A DNA stretch of 64,000 bases from Paracoccaceae bacterium (GTDB lineage: Bacteria > Pseudomonadota > Alphaproteobacteria > Rhodobacterales > Rhodobacteraceae). The DNA is taken from contig JALQUU010000003.1 of the NCBI GenBank assembly GCA_023260655.1, positions 1 to 64,000 on the forward strand. The letters run 5' to 3'. Shown here one piece after another: positions 27,255 through 36,909 of this stretch; positions within the stretch are counted from its first letter, which is position 1, and each line of letters begins with the position of its first letter. The position numbers and the translations under genes are program-made. The notes under the pieces were generated by a model, which made no database searches, was not told the DNA's origin, and was given only the letters and a program-made list of their open reading frames with translations.

Positions 27255-27667
27255 CGGCGAAGCTCGACCAAGCCCTCCGCGAAAGCTACCACGCCGCTGA
27301 TAACACACGGTTTTCATTGGAAAATATCGAAGGCCAACCGCTCGAAACCCTCACCTTCCGCTTCGCCCCCTCGGCCCAAATCATCGCCTTCGACCACCCC
27401 GTTTTCAGCATCTGGACCCACCTGCAAACCGGCGCTCCAATCCGCGGAAACGCTCCCGAAACCGTCCTCATAGCCCGCGCCGATTACTCGCCCGCGCCCT
27501 ATCTCCTTCCCCCCGCCGAGGCCGCCTTCATCACCGCCCTCTCCCAAGGCCACCCCCTTGGAGTGGCACACGAATCCACGCTCGCACATCACCCCGACTT
27601 CGACCCAACCCCGGCACTTTCCCTGCTCTTCTCCTCGGGCGCCCTCACTTCAGGGAACCCCACATGA
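27255..27667 (+). pseudogene. HvfC/BufC-type (DUF2063) protein, 5'-truncated
   Basis: The C-terminal half of a DUF2063/HvfC-like protein. Family-like sequence begins at about KLDQALRESYHAAD and continues with SAQIIAFDHPVFSIW, ETVLIARADYSPAPYLL and AAFITALSQGHPLG. The N-terminal DNA-binding-like domain is missing and the track start (27209) lies inside the truncated autotransporter. It overlaps the DoxX gene by ATGA. In intact loci HvfC follows DUF2282 and DUF692 genes, in copper-responsive bufferin (RiPP) operons; both are absent here. Confidence 0.75.
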
Positions 27668-28197
27668 TCACCCTGCGAAACCGCCTTCTCGCCCCGCTCG
27701 CCAATCTCGAGCCACTCCTTCCTCTCCTCGCCCGCCTCATCTTCGCCGCCACCCTAGCCGGCTACTTCTGGGCCTCCGCCCTCACCAAACTTGGCCCCTC
27801 CCCGTGGCAACCCTCCACCGGTGCCTACGCCCAGATCCTGCCGCGCCTTTTCGAGCGCGTAGGCTATGACGCCTCGCAACTCTCACCCCCCCAACATCTT
27901 CTCGTGATTTCAGGCACTTGGGCGGAGTTCCTCCTCCCCGCGCTCCTCCTCATCGGGCTCTACACCCGCGCCGCAGCGCTCGGGATGATCGGCTTCATCT
28001 TCGTGCAAACCCTGACCGATCTCTTCGGCCACGGCGCGCTTTCCCAACCCGAAACCCTCGGCGCATGGTTCGACCGTGCGCCAGACAGCCTGATCCTCGA
28101 TCAACGCGCCTTCTGGTTACTTTTGCTTAGTATTTTGGTGATCAAAGGGGCTGGTGCGGCGTCGGTGGATGCGTGGCTTACGCGTCGTCTTCCATAG
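27664..28197 (+). CDS. DoxX family membrane protein
   Basis: A 177-residue DoxX-type integral membrane protein with four hydrophobic segments: LARLIFAATLAGYFWASAL, LLVISGTWAEFLLPALLLIGL, ALGMIGFIFVQTLTDLFG and AFWLLLLSILVIKGAG. It starts within the stop of the truncated HvfC-type gene (ATGA), the standard HvfABC-DoxX order, so it is the surviving last gene of that operon. DoxX proteins in these operons are thought to help redox or metal homeostasis. Its end overlaps the convergent gene below by 20 nt. Confidence 0.9.
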   Translation: MITLRNRLLAPLANLEPLLPLLARLIFAATLAGYFWASALTKLGPSPWQPSTGAYAQILPRLFERVGYDASQLSPPQHLLVISGTWAEFLLPALLLIGLYTRAAALGMIGFIFVQTLTDLFGHGALSQPETLGAWFDRAPDSLILDQRAFWLLLLSILVIKGAGAASVDAWLTRRLP

Positions 28198-28546
28198 CCC
28201 GCATATGGGGCACCAAAGCGGCCAGAATGGCGCCCGCTCCGATGAACACCAAGGGAGCCATGGTAAAGGCCGTGTATCCGTACCCGAGTAACAGCAAAAA
28301 AAACGCCGCCGCCATCAGCGCAGCACCGAAATAAGCCCCCCGAAGGCTCAACACACCGCCGAGGATGGCAAGAACCGGTGCTAAATAATGCGCCTCCCAC
28401 CGGAACGGAGACAGCACCGCTTCCCCTTCTTGCCCCGCTTGGTCGGAAAAGAGCCCGATATTGCCACTGTTCTGCGCCAGAAAGCCGCCAACCCAGAATG
28501 CCGCAACACCCCCAACGATCCCTAACATCAAGGCAACATTACGCAT
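28178..28546 (-). CDS. Hypothetical four-helix membrane protein
   Basis: 122 residues, not assigned to a family. Four hydrophobic stretches: MLGIVGGVAAFWVGGFLA, YLAPVLAILGGVLSL, YFGAALMAAAFFLLLLGYG and MAPLVFIGAGAILAAL. The short loop between helices 1 and 2 is polar (NSGNIGLFSDQAGQEGEA). It overlaps the DoxX gene end on the opposite strand and stands alone. The coding potential rests on the helix pattern and the clean start at 28546; function unknown. Confidence 0.65.
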   Translation of the reverse strand: MRNVALMLGIVGGVAAFWVGGFLAQNSGNIGLFSDQAGQEGEAVLSPFRWEAHYLAPVLAILGGVLSLRGAYFGAALMAAAFFLLLLGYGYTAFTMAPLVFIGAGAILAALVPHMRAMEDDA

Positions 28547-28602
28547 TTCGGCTCCCCAAATCTTAACGAACCCTAGGCAAGTTTAGAGTTGGAAGAAAGC
28601 CT

Positions 28603-28923
28603 TCACACTTCGTTAACTTGTGTCTGTGTCGTCGCAGTCCAACCGAGGAACATCTTGCCATCCTCGCGCAGGAAAAGCGGCCGTTTCATCAGCGCAGGAT
28701 GGGCTTTCAACAGCTCCAAAACAGGCCGCGCCTGCTCTTCCGCGCTCAATCCACGCCACGTCGTCGAGCGCGTATTGAGCAGATCGTCCGTAAATTCAGC
28801 AAATGCCCGCTCCAGAATCGCATCGGTCAGCGGTTCTTCACGAACATCTAAAAATTTCGCTTCTGGAAGAGATTTCAATGCCTTACGGCACGTATCACAA
28901 TTTTTTAGGCCAAAAATCTGCAT
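28603..28923 (-). CDS. ArsC/Spx-family thioredoxin-fold protein
   Basis: A 106-residue protein of the ArsC/YffB/Spx fold. The opening MQIFGLKNCDTCRKALKSLP carries the CxxC motif; LNTRSTTWRGLSAEE and MKRPLFLREDGKMFLGW are typical of the YffB-like branch (RPLF segment). ATG 28923 is chosen over the longer track ORF since GGAG lies 7 nt upstream. YffB-like proteins are thought to be glutathione-dependent thiol reductases; an arsenate role is not implied. Confidence 0.85.
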   Translation of the reverse strand: MQIFGLKNCDTCRKALKSLPEAKFLDVREEPLTDAILERAFAEFTDDLLNTRSTTWRGLSAEEQARPVLELLKAHPALMKRPLFLREDGKMFLGWTATTQTQVNEV

Positions 28924-29114
28924 GGTCGGCTCCTTTTTTTGGCGCAACGCGAAATTCAAACCCGCTTGTCGCTTGATTTTTGTAAAAGCCGTGTAATCCT
29001 CTTTGGCGTGACTTGGAACTAAGGTCTTCGCCTCCCGTAAGCGCCGACCCCAACTATCCGGTGACATGGGCCCCGACATCCCGGGGAGATAGAAGACTGA
29101 AAGGAGGCACGGTT

Positions 29115-29321
29115 ATGCCTACCGGCACCGTGAAATGGTTCAATACCACTAAAGGCTACGGCTTCATTGCCCCCGATGGCGGCGGCAAAGACGTTTTCGT
29201 TCATATCTCGGCCGTCGAACGTTCCGGTCTCACCGGGTTGGCGGACAATCAGAAAGTCAGCTTCGAGATGCGCGAAGGCCGCGATGGCCGCCAGATGGCT
29301 TCGGATTTGAAGATCCTCTAA
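29115..29321 (+). CDS. Cold-shock domain protein
   Basis: A 68-residue single CSD protein that binds single-stranded RNA/DNA. RNP1 is KGYGFIAP and RNP2 DVFVHISAVE. ATG 29115 has AAGGAGG 9 nt upstream; the track ORF from 29013 includes the leader. The leader (about 29000-29114) is long enough to hold cold-responsive structure, but none was worked out. A hairpin follows the stop. Confidence 0.95.
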   Translation: MPTGTVKWFNTTKGYGFIAPDGGGKDVFVHISAVERSGLTGLADNQKVSFEMREGRDGRQMASDLKIL

Positions 29322-29326
29322 CGAAA

Positions 29327-29352
29327 AAGCCGGATGCTTGAAGCACCCGGCC
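29327..29352 (+). terminator. Hairpin after the cold-shock gene
   Basis: GCCGG-a-TGCTT-ga-AGCA-c-CCGGC stem directly after the stop. No T-run on the plus strand, but A-rich sequence (ACGAAAAAG) precedes it, so it would act better for the opposite-strand gene. Confidence 0.5.
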
Positions 29353-29390
29353 TACGCTCTCTGGGCGGTACCCCTTCGGCGCCGCCTTTC

Positions 29391-29684
29391 TTATTCGTAG
29401 TAGCAGCCCTTCTCGCCCACCGGGCAAACCATCTTGCGCTGCGGCTTGCGCGCCACATACTTCACCTTGCGCGGTGCAGACGTCGCCTTCACTTGCTGGT
29501 AGCTCATCGTATGGTTCGGCGTACCGCAGCAGATCACGCCATCAATGGAAATCGGCTGAAGGCCGGAAAGGCAGTAGTTTGCCGACGCATGGTAGGGATA
29601 GATTTTCGCATCCATCGCACTCGCTGGCAGCGCCGCCAACACAGCCAGCCCGAAGCCCGAGATCATGGCAGCTTTGATACCCAT
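29391..29684 (-). CDS. Small secreted Cys-containing protein
   Basis: 97 residues, no family recognised. ATG 29684 is preferred (GGGAG 8 nt upstream) over the track start 29717. Residues 1-23 are a signal peptide (AAMISGFGLAVLAALPASAM, cleavage near ASA-MDA). The mature part has Cys residues in NYCLSG, VICCGTP, VCPVG and KGCYYE, likely disulfides in the periplasm, and a basic centre (APRKVKYVARKPQRK). Function unknown. Confidence 0.7.
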   Translation of the reverse strand: MGIKAAMISGFGLAVLAALPASAMDAKIYPYHASANYCLSGLQPISIDGVICCGTPNHTMSYQQVKATSAPRKVKYVARKPQRKMVCPVGEKGCYYE

Positions 29685-29786
29685 CGAATTGTCTCCCATT
29701 GCAAACGCCGCAAACACAGTGATTGCACTGAGTTAACCGCGAACTCGGAAGGCCGTCCAGCGAAAATTAGTCTTTTGGCTATGAGA

Positions 29787-30197
29787 TTATACCATTCGGA
29801 TTGACAGACGCAACAAAGCGACCCCCGCCCAAGCCGAAACACCAGTCAGCACGGTGCCCCAAGCCAGATCCAGCGCCACCATTTTCCAAGACCAAAGCTT
29901 TAGCGTTGCCATATTGGTGAACTCGTAGGTGCCGTAAGCCAGCGCCCCCACGACCGCCCCTTTTACCAGCGCATCTCCTGGCGCTCCGGCCACAAACGCA
30001 GGCCAGGACACGAGCCATACCAGCCCTGCGATATAGGCAACGTAAAACAGCGCCGCCGCCCCGTAGAGCGGCTGAGGCCGCATGATCTCGCCAATGTAGG
30101 TTTCATACAAAGGCGCCAGAACGCGCGTCAGCATGAGCGCGTCAAGCACAAGAAACACCGCAACGGTGATAACGAAAAGCCAGAAAGCCACGGACAT
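29787..30197 (-). CDS. DUF2177 family membrane protein
   Basis: A 136-residue integral membrane protein with four hydrophobic helices. Family signatures include LDALMLTRVLAPLYETYIGEIM early and ALAYGTYEFTNMATLKLWSW in the third quarter. Function of the family is unknown. It follows thyX on the same strand after a 44-nt gap containing an inverted repeat. Confidence 0.88.
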   Translation of the reverse strand: MSVAFWLFVITVAVFLVLDALMLTRVLAPLYETYIGEIMRPQPLYGAAALFYVAYIAGLVWLVSWPAFVAGAPGDALVKGAVVGALAYGTYEFTNMATLKLWSWKMVALDLAWGTVLTGVSAWAGVALLRLSIRMV

Positions 30198-30209
30198 TCC
30201 CCCTCAAAC

Positions 30210-30239
30210 TAAAGCGGATACGTCCGTTGGCGCGCTTTA
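30210..30239. repeat. TAAAGCG...CGCTTTA inverted repeat
   Basis: Seven-bp arms TAAAGCG / CGCTTTA around a 16-nt loop between the thyX stop and DUF2177. The arms resemble the outer ends of the 104-bp element (CGCTTTA), but no other part of that element is present. May be a weak terminator. Confidence 0.4.
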
Positions 30240-30241
30240 GA

Positions 30242-31153
30242 TCACTCTTTGTCGATAAGCGCCCGGAACTCCCGCCATTCGCCCTTCGACATGCCAGAAT
30301 TCTCTTCGGTCACCGCTTCACCGCGGATCATGCGGCGGATGCAGTCCAGCCCGGTTTTCGAAACAGCCGCACCGCCCATGCGGTAATCCTCGAAGGCCGC
30401 ATAGGTCTGGGGCACCCAATCCGCCACGATCTTGCACATCGCTTCCGCATAAACGCGGATTTCGTACTGTGCATGGGCATCCGCCCGAAGTCGCAGGAAA
30501 TGCAAGAGGTTATGCAGATCGGTCTTCCAGTACCACTGCGTGTAGATATTCGCAGGCAGGTTCATCCGCGCCAATTCGCGCGCCAAACCTTGCTGACCAT
30601 CCTGGCTGATCATTGCCTCGTAATGGTCATAGGCCCGCGTGCAATCCTCGCGCAGCCAGCGCAGCACACGCTCGGCCTCCTCGCCCGTCAGTGCCTCGCC
30701 CCGGCCCTGGTTGTTGATCACCGATTGTGCCGCCAGCGCATCCTGCGACGGGATGTAGAACTCGCGATCCAGAATCGAATAGCGCGCCGAATATTCGTTC
30801 ACATTGGCGGTCCGGTGGCGGATCCACTGGCGCGCCACGAACACGGGCAGCTTCACATGTAGCTTGATTTCGCACATCTCGAAGGGCGTCGAATGCCAAT
30901 GCCGCATCAGATAACGGATCAGGCCCGCGTCATTCTGAACGCTCTTGGTGCCCTTGCCGTAAGAAACTCGCGCCGCTTGGCAGATCGCCGCGTCGTCGCC
31001 CATGTAGTCGATCACCCGCACGAAGCCGTGGTCGAGAACCGGATGCGCCGTGTAAAGGTGCTTCTCCATGCCTTCGGAAACCACGCGCAACGTCGAACGT
31101 GTCTCCTGACGTTCTGCTTCGATTTCTGCCAGCTGCTCCGGGGTAATCGGCAT
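30242..31153 (-). CDS. thyX: Flavin-dependent thymidylate synthase
   Basis: A 303-residue ThyX that methylates dUMP to dTMP using FADH2 and methylene-tetrahydrofolate. The signature [15 protein letters not shown] (RHR-x7-S) binds FAD and dUMP. ATG 31153 ([14 protein letters not shown]) has GAGGAG 6 nt upstream; the track start 31171 is an upstream GTG. No thyA is seen in the window. Confidence 0.96.
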   Translation of the reverse strand: MPITPEQLAEIEAERQETRSTLRVVSEGMEKHLYTAHPVLDHGFVRVIDYMGDDAAICQAARVSYGKGTKSVQNDAGLIRYLMRHWHSTPFEMCEIKLHVKLPVFVARQWIRHRTANVNEYSARYSILDREFYIPSQDALAAQSVINNQGRGEALTGEEAERVLRWLREDCTRAYDHYEAMISQDGQQGLARELARMNLPANIYTQWYWKTDLHNLLHFLRLRADAHAQYEIRVYAEAMCKIVADWVPQTYAAFEDYRMGGAAVSKTGLDCIRRMIRGEAVTEENSGMSKGEWREFRALIDKE

Positions 31154-31340
31154 GAACGTCTCCTCTTTCACGACTCGCTTGGGCCTACATATTGCCCAGC
31201 CAGCAGCTTAATGCCACTGCCCCGTGTGACGCAGGACGCACCTTGCCACTAAAACCGCCGAGAACGCCTATCCTTATTGGCATTTTACCTATCCCTTTAG
31301 AAATTGTCGCCAAACAGGAAATCCCGCAGAGGGCAGGGCA

Positions 31341-32411
31341 GTGCTTCAGAAAAAACTCGGCAGTTTGGCCGTTATCGCGTTCCTTTCCGCCTGCGGTGGC
31401 TCCAACCCCTTCATCGACAATTCGGACACGACGGACACCGGAACCGGCACTGGCACGACCGATGGCACGCCGATCACCTCGGATCGCACTGTGCCGCCCG
31501 GAACCGCAAGCCCCACCCCCGCAGCTGGCATCTTCCGCCGCGAGCCCACCTCGGACGAGGACAACAGGTTCGGTGATGGGGCGGCCCAGAGCATCGTCTA
31601 CGATTCCGGCACCGACAGCTTCACCATCACCGGCCTCGCCTTTGACGGCAACAACACCTACACCCGTAGCACCGCCGTCAGCAGCCTTGGCCCCTACGCG
31701 GTCTACGAGGCAGCTTCGCAATATCCGGATGCGGTTACCAGCAGCCCGATCAACCAGATGACCCACCGCGCCGTCTATGGCGTCTCGACTGGCGGCGATG
31801 TCGAATTCGCGATTGTCCGTACCGGAGCCTATATCGCCTACGGTTTCGGCGGCTTCATCTACCAGCGCAATGGCGGTGTTACTCTGCCCACGGCAGGCCA
31901 AGCCAGCTATTCAGGCCCCTATGCAGGCCTGCGCGGTTTCGTCGGCAAGTGCGGCATCGAGTATTCGACTGCCGACATGGCCATCGACATCGATTTCGAC
32001 GCCTTCACTGCAAAATCCGGTGCAGAACAAGCCGCCGTGCGCGGTCGCCTGACCAACCGCGAAATCTACGATGTCAACGGCAATAATATCACCCGCGACA
32101 TCCTCGACGCTCTCGAAGCCGAATACGCAGGGATGACCTACAACAGCCTGCCTACTGTCGTCTTCGAAGTCGGCCCCAGCGTGATGGACGCGAACGGCGA
32201 AATCGTCGGCAATGTCGGCAACTCGCTGAACACCCCGAATGGCGCGATCACCTTCGAGGAAGGCAAGTATTACGCCCTCATCTCCGGGGATGCCACGCAG
32301 GGTAATGCCAGCAACATCGTCGGCGTGCTCGTCTTCGAAACTACGCAAGACCAGCGTTTCGAAAACGTCACCGTACACGAAACCGGCGGCTTCATCCTCG
32401 GGCGCAACTAA
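31341..32411 (+). CDS. Surface lipoprotein with TbpB-like beta-barrel, probable Slam substrate
   Basis: A 356-residue lipoprotein. GTG start, signal peptide LGSLAVIAFLSAC with lipobox LSAC-G (lipidated Cys18), then a Thr/Gly/Asp-rich linker (DTTDTGTGTGTTDGTP). The folded part is all beta; ITFEEGKYYALISGD and ASNIVGVLVFETT near the C-terminus resemble the last strands of transferrin-binding-protein-like barrels. Three nt separate it from the Slam-type gene, the standard pairing in which Slam moves the lipoprotein to the cell surface. What it binds is unknown; the Slam partner is frameshifted here. Confidence 0.8.
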   Translation: MLQKKLGSLAVIAFLSACGGSNPFIDNSDTTDTGTGTGTTDGTPITSDRTVPPGTASPTPAAGIFRREPTSDEDNRFGDGAAQSIVYDSGTDSFTITGLAFDGNNTYTRSTAVSSLGPYAVYEAASQYPDAVTSSPINQMTHRAVYGVSTGGDVEFAIVRTGAYIAYGFGGFIYQRNGGVTLPTAGQASYSGPYAGLRGFVGKCGIEYSTADMAIDIDFDAFTAKSGAEQAAVRGRLTNREIYDVNGNNITRDILDALEAEYAGMTYNSLPTVVFEVGPSVMDANGEIVGNVGNSLNTPNGAITFEEGKYYALISGDATQGNASNIVGVLVFETTQDQRFENVTVHETGGFILGRN

Positions 32412-32414
32412 CCC

Positions 32415-33769
32415 ATGCGGCGCACCTTGCAGTTCGCGGCGCTCTGCGTCGCCCTCTGCATCTCGGGCACGGGGCAGGCGCGGGCCGAAACACTCAACGC
32501 CGCCGATTTCCACACCAAGGCCGTCGAGGCGCTGGCTGCGGGCGATGCCCATACAGCGCTCGCCATGGCCGAGGCCCTCCTCGCCCGCGATCCGCAGGAT
32601 TTCGACGCCGATCTCCTCCGCGCCCGAGCCGCCCGCGAATTGGGTCAGACCGCGGATGCCCTCAGCGCCTCGGAAACCGCATGGGGGCTTGCAGCTACCG
32701 ATTTAGAGCGCCATGCCGCCGCCCTCGTGCGCGCTCAGGTGCTATCTTCTGTTGACCGCCGCACCGCCGCGCAGCTCTGGCTCCGCCGTGCCGTGCAATA
32801 TGCGCCCGACCCCGCCTCCCGCGCCCGCGCCATCCGCGATTTCCGCTATGTTCGCGCCCGCAATCCCGTCTCCGTCGATCTTCGCTTCGGCCTCACGCCG
32901 CGCTCGAATATCAACAACGGCTCGGTGCATTCCTCGGCGCGGCTCTTCGATCTGCCCTTCGAATTCCAGCTCTCCGGCACCGCGCAAGCCCTCTCCGGCC
33001 TTGAAACCTCTGCCGGGGCAAGCCTCCGCTACCGCATTTCCGAGGCCCCCACCCACGCCACCGATCTGCGCGTCTCGCTCGACAGCCGCAGCTACACCCT
33101 TTCCAAAGAGGCCCGCGCACTCGCCCCAGCCGCACGCGGATCGGATTACGGCCAGATCAACCTGAGCGCCGGCCTCCTGCACCGCTGGTCCGATCCGACA
33201 GGCCGCCGCGAATGGCTCGTCGGCGCCGATCTTGGCCGCCTCTGGTATGGCGGCGCCCCCTACGCCGATGTCGCGCGCCTTACGGGCGGGGTGAACCTCG
33301 CGCTCCCCAACAGCCAGCGCCTCTCCATCGCGCTCACCGAGGAACGCAACCGCGGCCCGCTTGCTCCCTCCTCCGATGTTTCCCGCGTCGCTCTCGGCTG
33401 GTCCGCCCCCCTGCCCTCCGGCCCCATGCTTTCCGTCTCGGCCACCCTGACCGACAGCGCCTCCGCCACCTCCAGCGCCGACTACCGCGACCTCTCTCTC
33501 GGGCTCGATATCGCGCCACGCCGCCAGTTCTTCGGTGCGGAAGCGACTTTCTCACTCGACCTGCGCGGCAGCGACTACCCCGCCAACCCCTTCGCCGCAG
33601 GCCCCCGCCATGACCGCGAAGTGGCGGCCTCTCTCTGGCCTTGCCGAAAGCCGAATATCTCGGCTTCAAACCCGTAGTCACGCTCTCGGCCCGCAAGAAC
33701 CGCTCGAACGTCGCGATCTACGAAACCCGCGATATCGGCCGCTCGCTCGGGTTCTGTTCCGCCTTTTGA
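32415..33769 (+). pseudogene. Slam-type surface lipoprotein assembly modifier, frameshifted near the C-terminus
   Basis: Outer-membrane protein with signal peptide (LCVALCISGTGQARA), TPR-like N-terminal domain (about 30-145) and a DUF560/Slam barrel beginning near VSVDLRFGLTPRSNINNGS. The track ORF ends at 33677 with a stray tail WPCRKPNISASNP. In the other frame the end reads KAEYLGFKPVVTLSARKN ... NVAIYETRDI ... LGFCSAF, a good barrel end with terminal Phe, stopping at 33769. The switch lies at a (CT)4 tract (33629-33636); removing one CT restores the frame. So the last strands, with the BAM signal, are lost in this reading. Phase variation, mutation or sequencing error are all possible. 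Confidence 0.8.
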
Positions 33770-33837
33770 TTGGCTTCCGGTCTCGACATCCGGCCCCGTT
33801 TCCCTAATCTCTGCCCGAAGAACAAAGCGAGGGCGCG

Positions 33838-34266
33838 ATGCAAATCAAATATCTCCACACAATGGTCCGGGTGAAGGATCTCGAAAAGTCGATGGCTTTC
33901 TACAAGCTTCTCGGCCTCAAGAAGACACGCCAGTATGACAGCGAAGAAGGCCGCTTCACGCTGATCTTCCTTGCCCCGCCTGAGCAAGAAGAGTGCCCGG
34001 TCGAACTCACCTATAACTGGGACGGCGACGATGGCCTGCCCTCCGACAGCCGCCATTTCGGCCACCTCGCCTATGCCGTGGAAAACATCTACGACATGTG
34101 CCAGCACCTGATGGATAACGGCGTCACCATCAACCGCCCGCCCCGCGATGGCCGCATGGCTTTCGTCCGTTCGCCCGACAATGTCTCGATCGAACTGCTC
34201 CAGATGGGCGATCCGCTGCCGAAAGCCGAGCCTTGGGCCTCGATGCCCAGCACCGGTCACTGGTAA
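33838..34266 (+). CDS. gloA: Lactoylglutathione lyase (glyoxalase I)
   Basis: A 142-residue vicinal-oxygen-chelate protein that detoxifies methylglyoxal as its glutathione hemithioacetal. Two beta-alpha-beta-beta-beta modules: YLHTMVRVKDLEKSMAFYKLLGLK first, HFGHLAYAVENIYDMCQHL second. Metal ligands fit His7, Glu (ECPVELTYNW), His (RHFGHLAY) and Glu (NVSIELLQ). Good start at ATG 33838 with GAGGGCG upstream. Stands alone after the Slam-type gene. Confidence 0.9.
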   Translation: MQIKYLHTMVRVKDLEKSMAFYKLLGLKKTRQYDSEEGRFTLIFLAPPEQEECPVELTYNWDGDDGLPSDSRHFGHLAYAVENIYDMCQHLMDNGVTINRPPRDGRMAFVRSPDNVSIELLQMGDPLPKAEPWASMPSTGHW

Positions 34267-34308
34267 CCGTTAGGGCGCGGGGCGAACTCCCCGCGCGCTT
34301 TCCCCGCC

Positions 34309-34818
34309 TCAGTAGATGTATCGGATCTGGTCGGCCCAGTAGCGTTCCATCCGCTTCGGCCCTACCGTCACATCTTCAAGACTCGCCGCCTGCAGAATAC
34401 CCCGCGCCGAGATCCCTTCGGCTTGCCGCGCAAAGAGCGCCGCCACCAACTCGCAGATCGTCCGCCCCTTGGCTGTCAACCGCACCCGCACCGAACGGCG
34501 ATCCACTTCGCAGCGCTGGTGGTGCATATAACCCGCCTCGACGAGCTTCTTCAGGTTATAGTTCACTTTCGAACCCTGATAATACCCGCGCGACTTCAAC
34601 TCGCCCGCCGACACTTCCTGCTCGCCCACATTGAACAGCAAAAGTGCTTGCACCGCGTTGATTTCAATAACCCCCACGCGCTCGAACTCGTCCTTGATCA
34701 CATCAAGAAGCAAGCGGTGCAGGCGTTCGATCAGGCTCAGGGCCTCTAGGTATCCCGTCATGAGGCCAATGTCCCCTTGCGGGGTATCGGGGGCCTGAAA
34801 AGAGGAATGAATACTCAT
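34309..34818 (-). CDS. MarR-family winged-helix regulator, LdtR-like
   Basis: A 169-residue regulator. Long N-terminal helix YLEALSLIERLHRLLLDVIKDEFER, then INAVQALLLFNVGEQEVSAGELKSRGYYQGSKVNYNLKKLVEAGYM as the HTH and DRRSVRVRLTAKG as the wing. This pattern closely resembles LdtR of Rhizobiales, which controls an L,D-transpeptidase; the assignment is by recall of motifs. The upstream leader (34819-34860) has short inverted repeats possibly used for autoregulation. It ends 43 nt from convergent gloA. Confidence 0.85.
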   Translation of the reverse strand: MSIHSSFQAPDTPQGDIGLMTGYLEALSLIERLHRLLLDVIKDEFERVGVIEINAVQALLLFNVGEQEVSAGELKSRGYYQGSKVNYNLKKLVEAGYMHHQRCEVDRRSVRVRLTAKGRTICELVAALFARQAEGISARGILQAASLEDVTVGPKRMERYWADQIRYIY

Positions 34819-34915
34819 GTTTGTCTCCGTGCTGTCCGCTCGGACACGAGTTCTGACGGCAAAACCCGAAGATCGGGTTAAACCGGAGGCATTCCACTAA
34901 AATCCGAAGTATTCT

Positions 34916-35173
34916 CTAGGCGTTGATCAGGCGACGGATGCGCGCCACCAGATCGGCATGGGCTTCAGGCGCGCCCATCTGGCCGGTCACCCACTGGTAA
35001 AGGTCCTGATCGTTCTCGTCGAGGAGCGCCTCGTAGCGATCGAGCCCGGCCGCATCCATCCCGCCCAGTTCTGCCTCGGCGAAGCGCGACAGGATGATAT
35101 CCATTTCCTTGATCCCGCGCCGTATCGAGCGCATGCCAAGGCGTTTCAGCCGGATTTCCCGCGTTTCCGTCAT
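34916..35173 (-). CDS. sdhE: SdhE family FAD assembly factor
   Basis: An 85-residue protein that helps attach FAD covalently to succinate dehydrogenase. The signature RRGIKEMD (RGxxE) follows RLKRLGMRS; DLYQWVTGQMGAPE is the usual end region. It overlaps the upstream HTH gene by ATGA. The sdh operon itself is not in the window. Confidence 0.92.
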   Translation of the reverse strand: MTETREIRLKRLGMRSIRRGIKEMDIILSRFAEAELGGMDAAGLDRYEALLDENDQDLYQWVTGQMGAPEAHADLVARIRRLINA

Positions 35174-35580
35174 TCCTCGCGCTCCTGCACTTTGAATTCA
35201 CGCAGCGCCTTTTCTACCCGACCGATCTTCTTTGCAAGAGCCTCGGCCTCGTCGCGGAGCGCCGCAAGGTCCGCCAGCGCTTTTGCCAGCTCAGGCGAGG
35301 AACCGCCCGCCTCTGGCATCGCTACACCCTCGCCTTCACCGTTCAGAAGCCACACCACCGAAACGCCCAGCATGCCCGCCATCGTGGTCAACCGGTTTGC
35401 GCGGGGATCGGCGCGGTCATCTTCCCAATCTTCCAGCGTCGAGGTCTTCACACCCAACCGCTTCGCCAACTGTTTCGGCGTCATATCCGCCGCCTCACGC
35501 GCCGCGGCAATCCGGTCTCCCAACGTTGCCACATCCGCTGCATAGTAACCTTGGGCGCTCATGTGCTCGTTGTCAGCCAT
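35170..35580 (-). CDS. XRE-type HTH regulator
   Basis: A 136-residue protein with an N-terminal helix-turn-helix (about 20-75: LGDRIAAAREAADMTPKQLAKRLGVKTSTLEDWEDDRADP) and a C-terminal coiled coil (ALADLAALRDEAEALAKKIGRVEKAL), probably for dimerisation. It is translationally coupled to sdhE (ATGA). Divergent from the aspartate aminotransferase gene across about 78 nt; targets unknown. Confidence 0.88.
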   Translation of the reverse strand: MADNEHMSAQGYYAADVATLGDRIAAAREAADMTPKQLAKRLGVKTSTLEDWEDDRADPRANRLTTMAGMLGVSVVWLLNGEGEGVAMPEAGGSSPELAKALADLAALRDEAEALAKKIGRVEKALREFKVQEREE

Positions 35581-35628
35581 TGCTCTTCTCCTTGTCCACT
35601 TGCTTGGGATTTCGGCGCACCCTATTAG

Positions 35629-36861
<1,233 letters not shown>

Positions 36862-36909
36862 TCACCGACTGCGTAAACAGTGCTTGGTGAGCGGACGTAA
36901 GGAGAAGGC

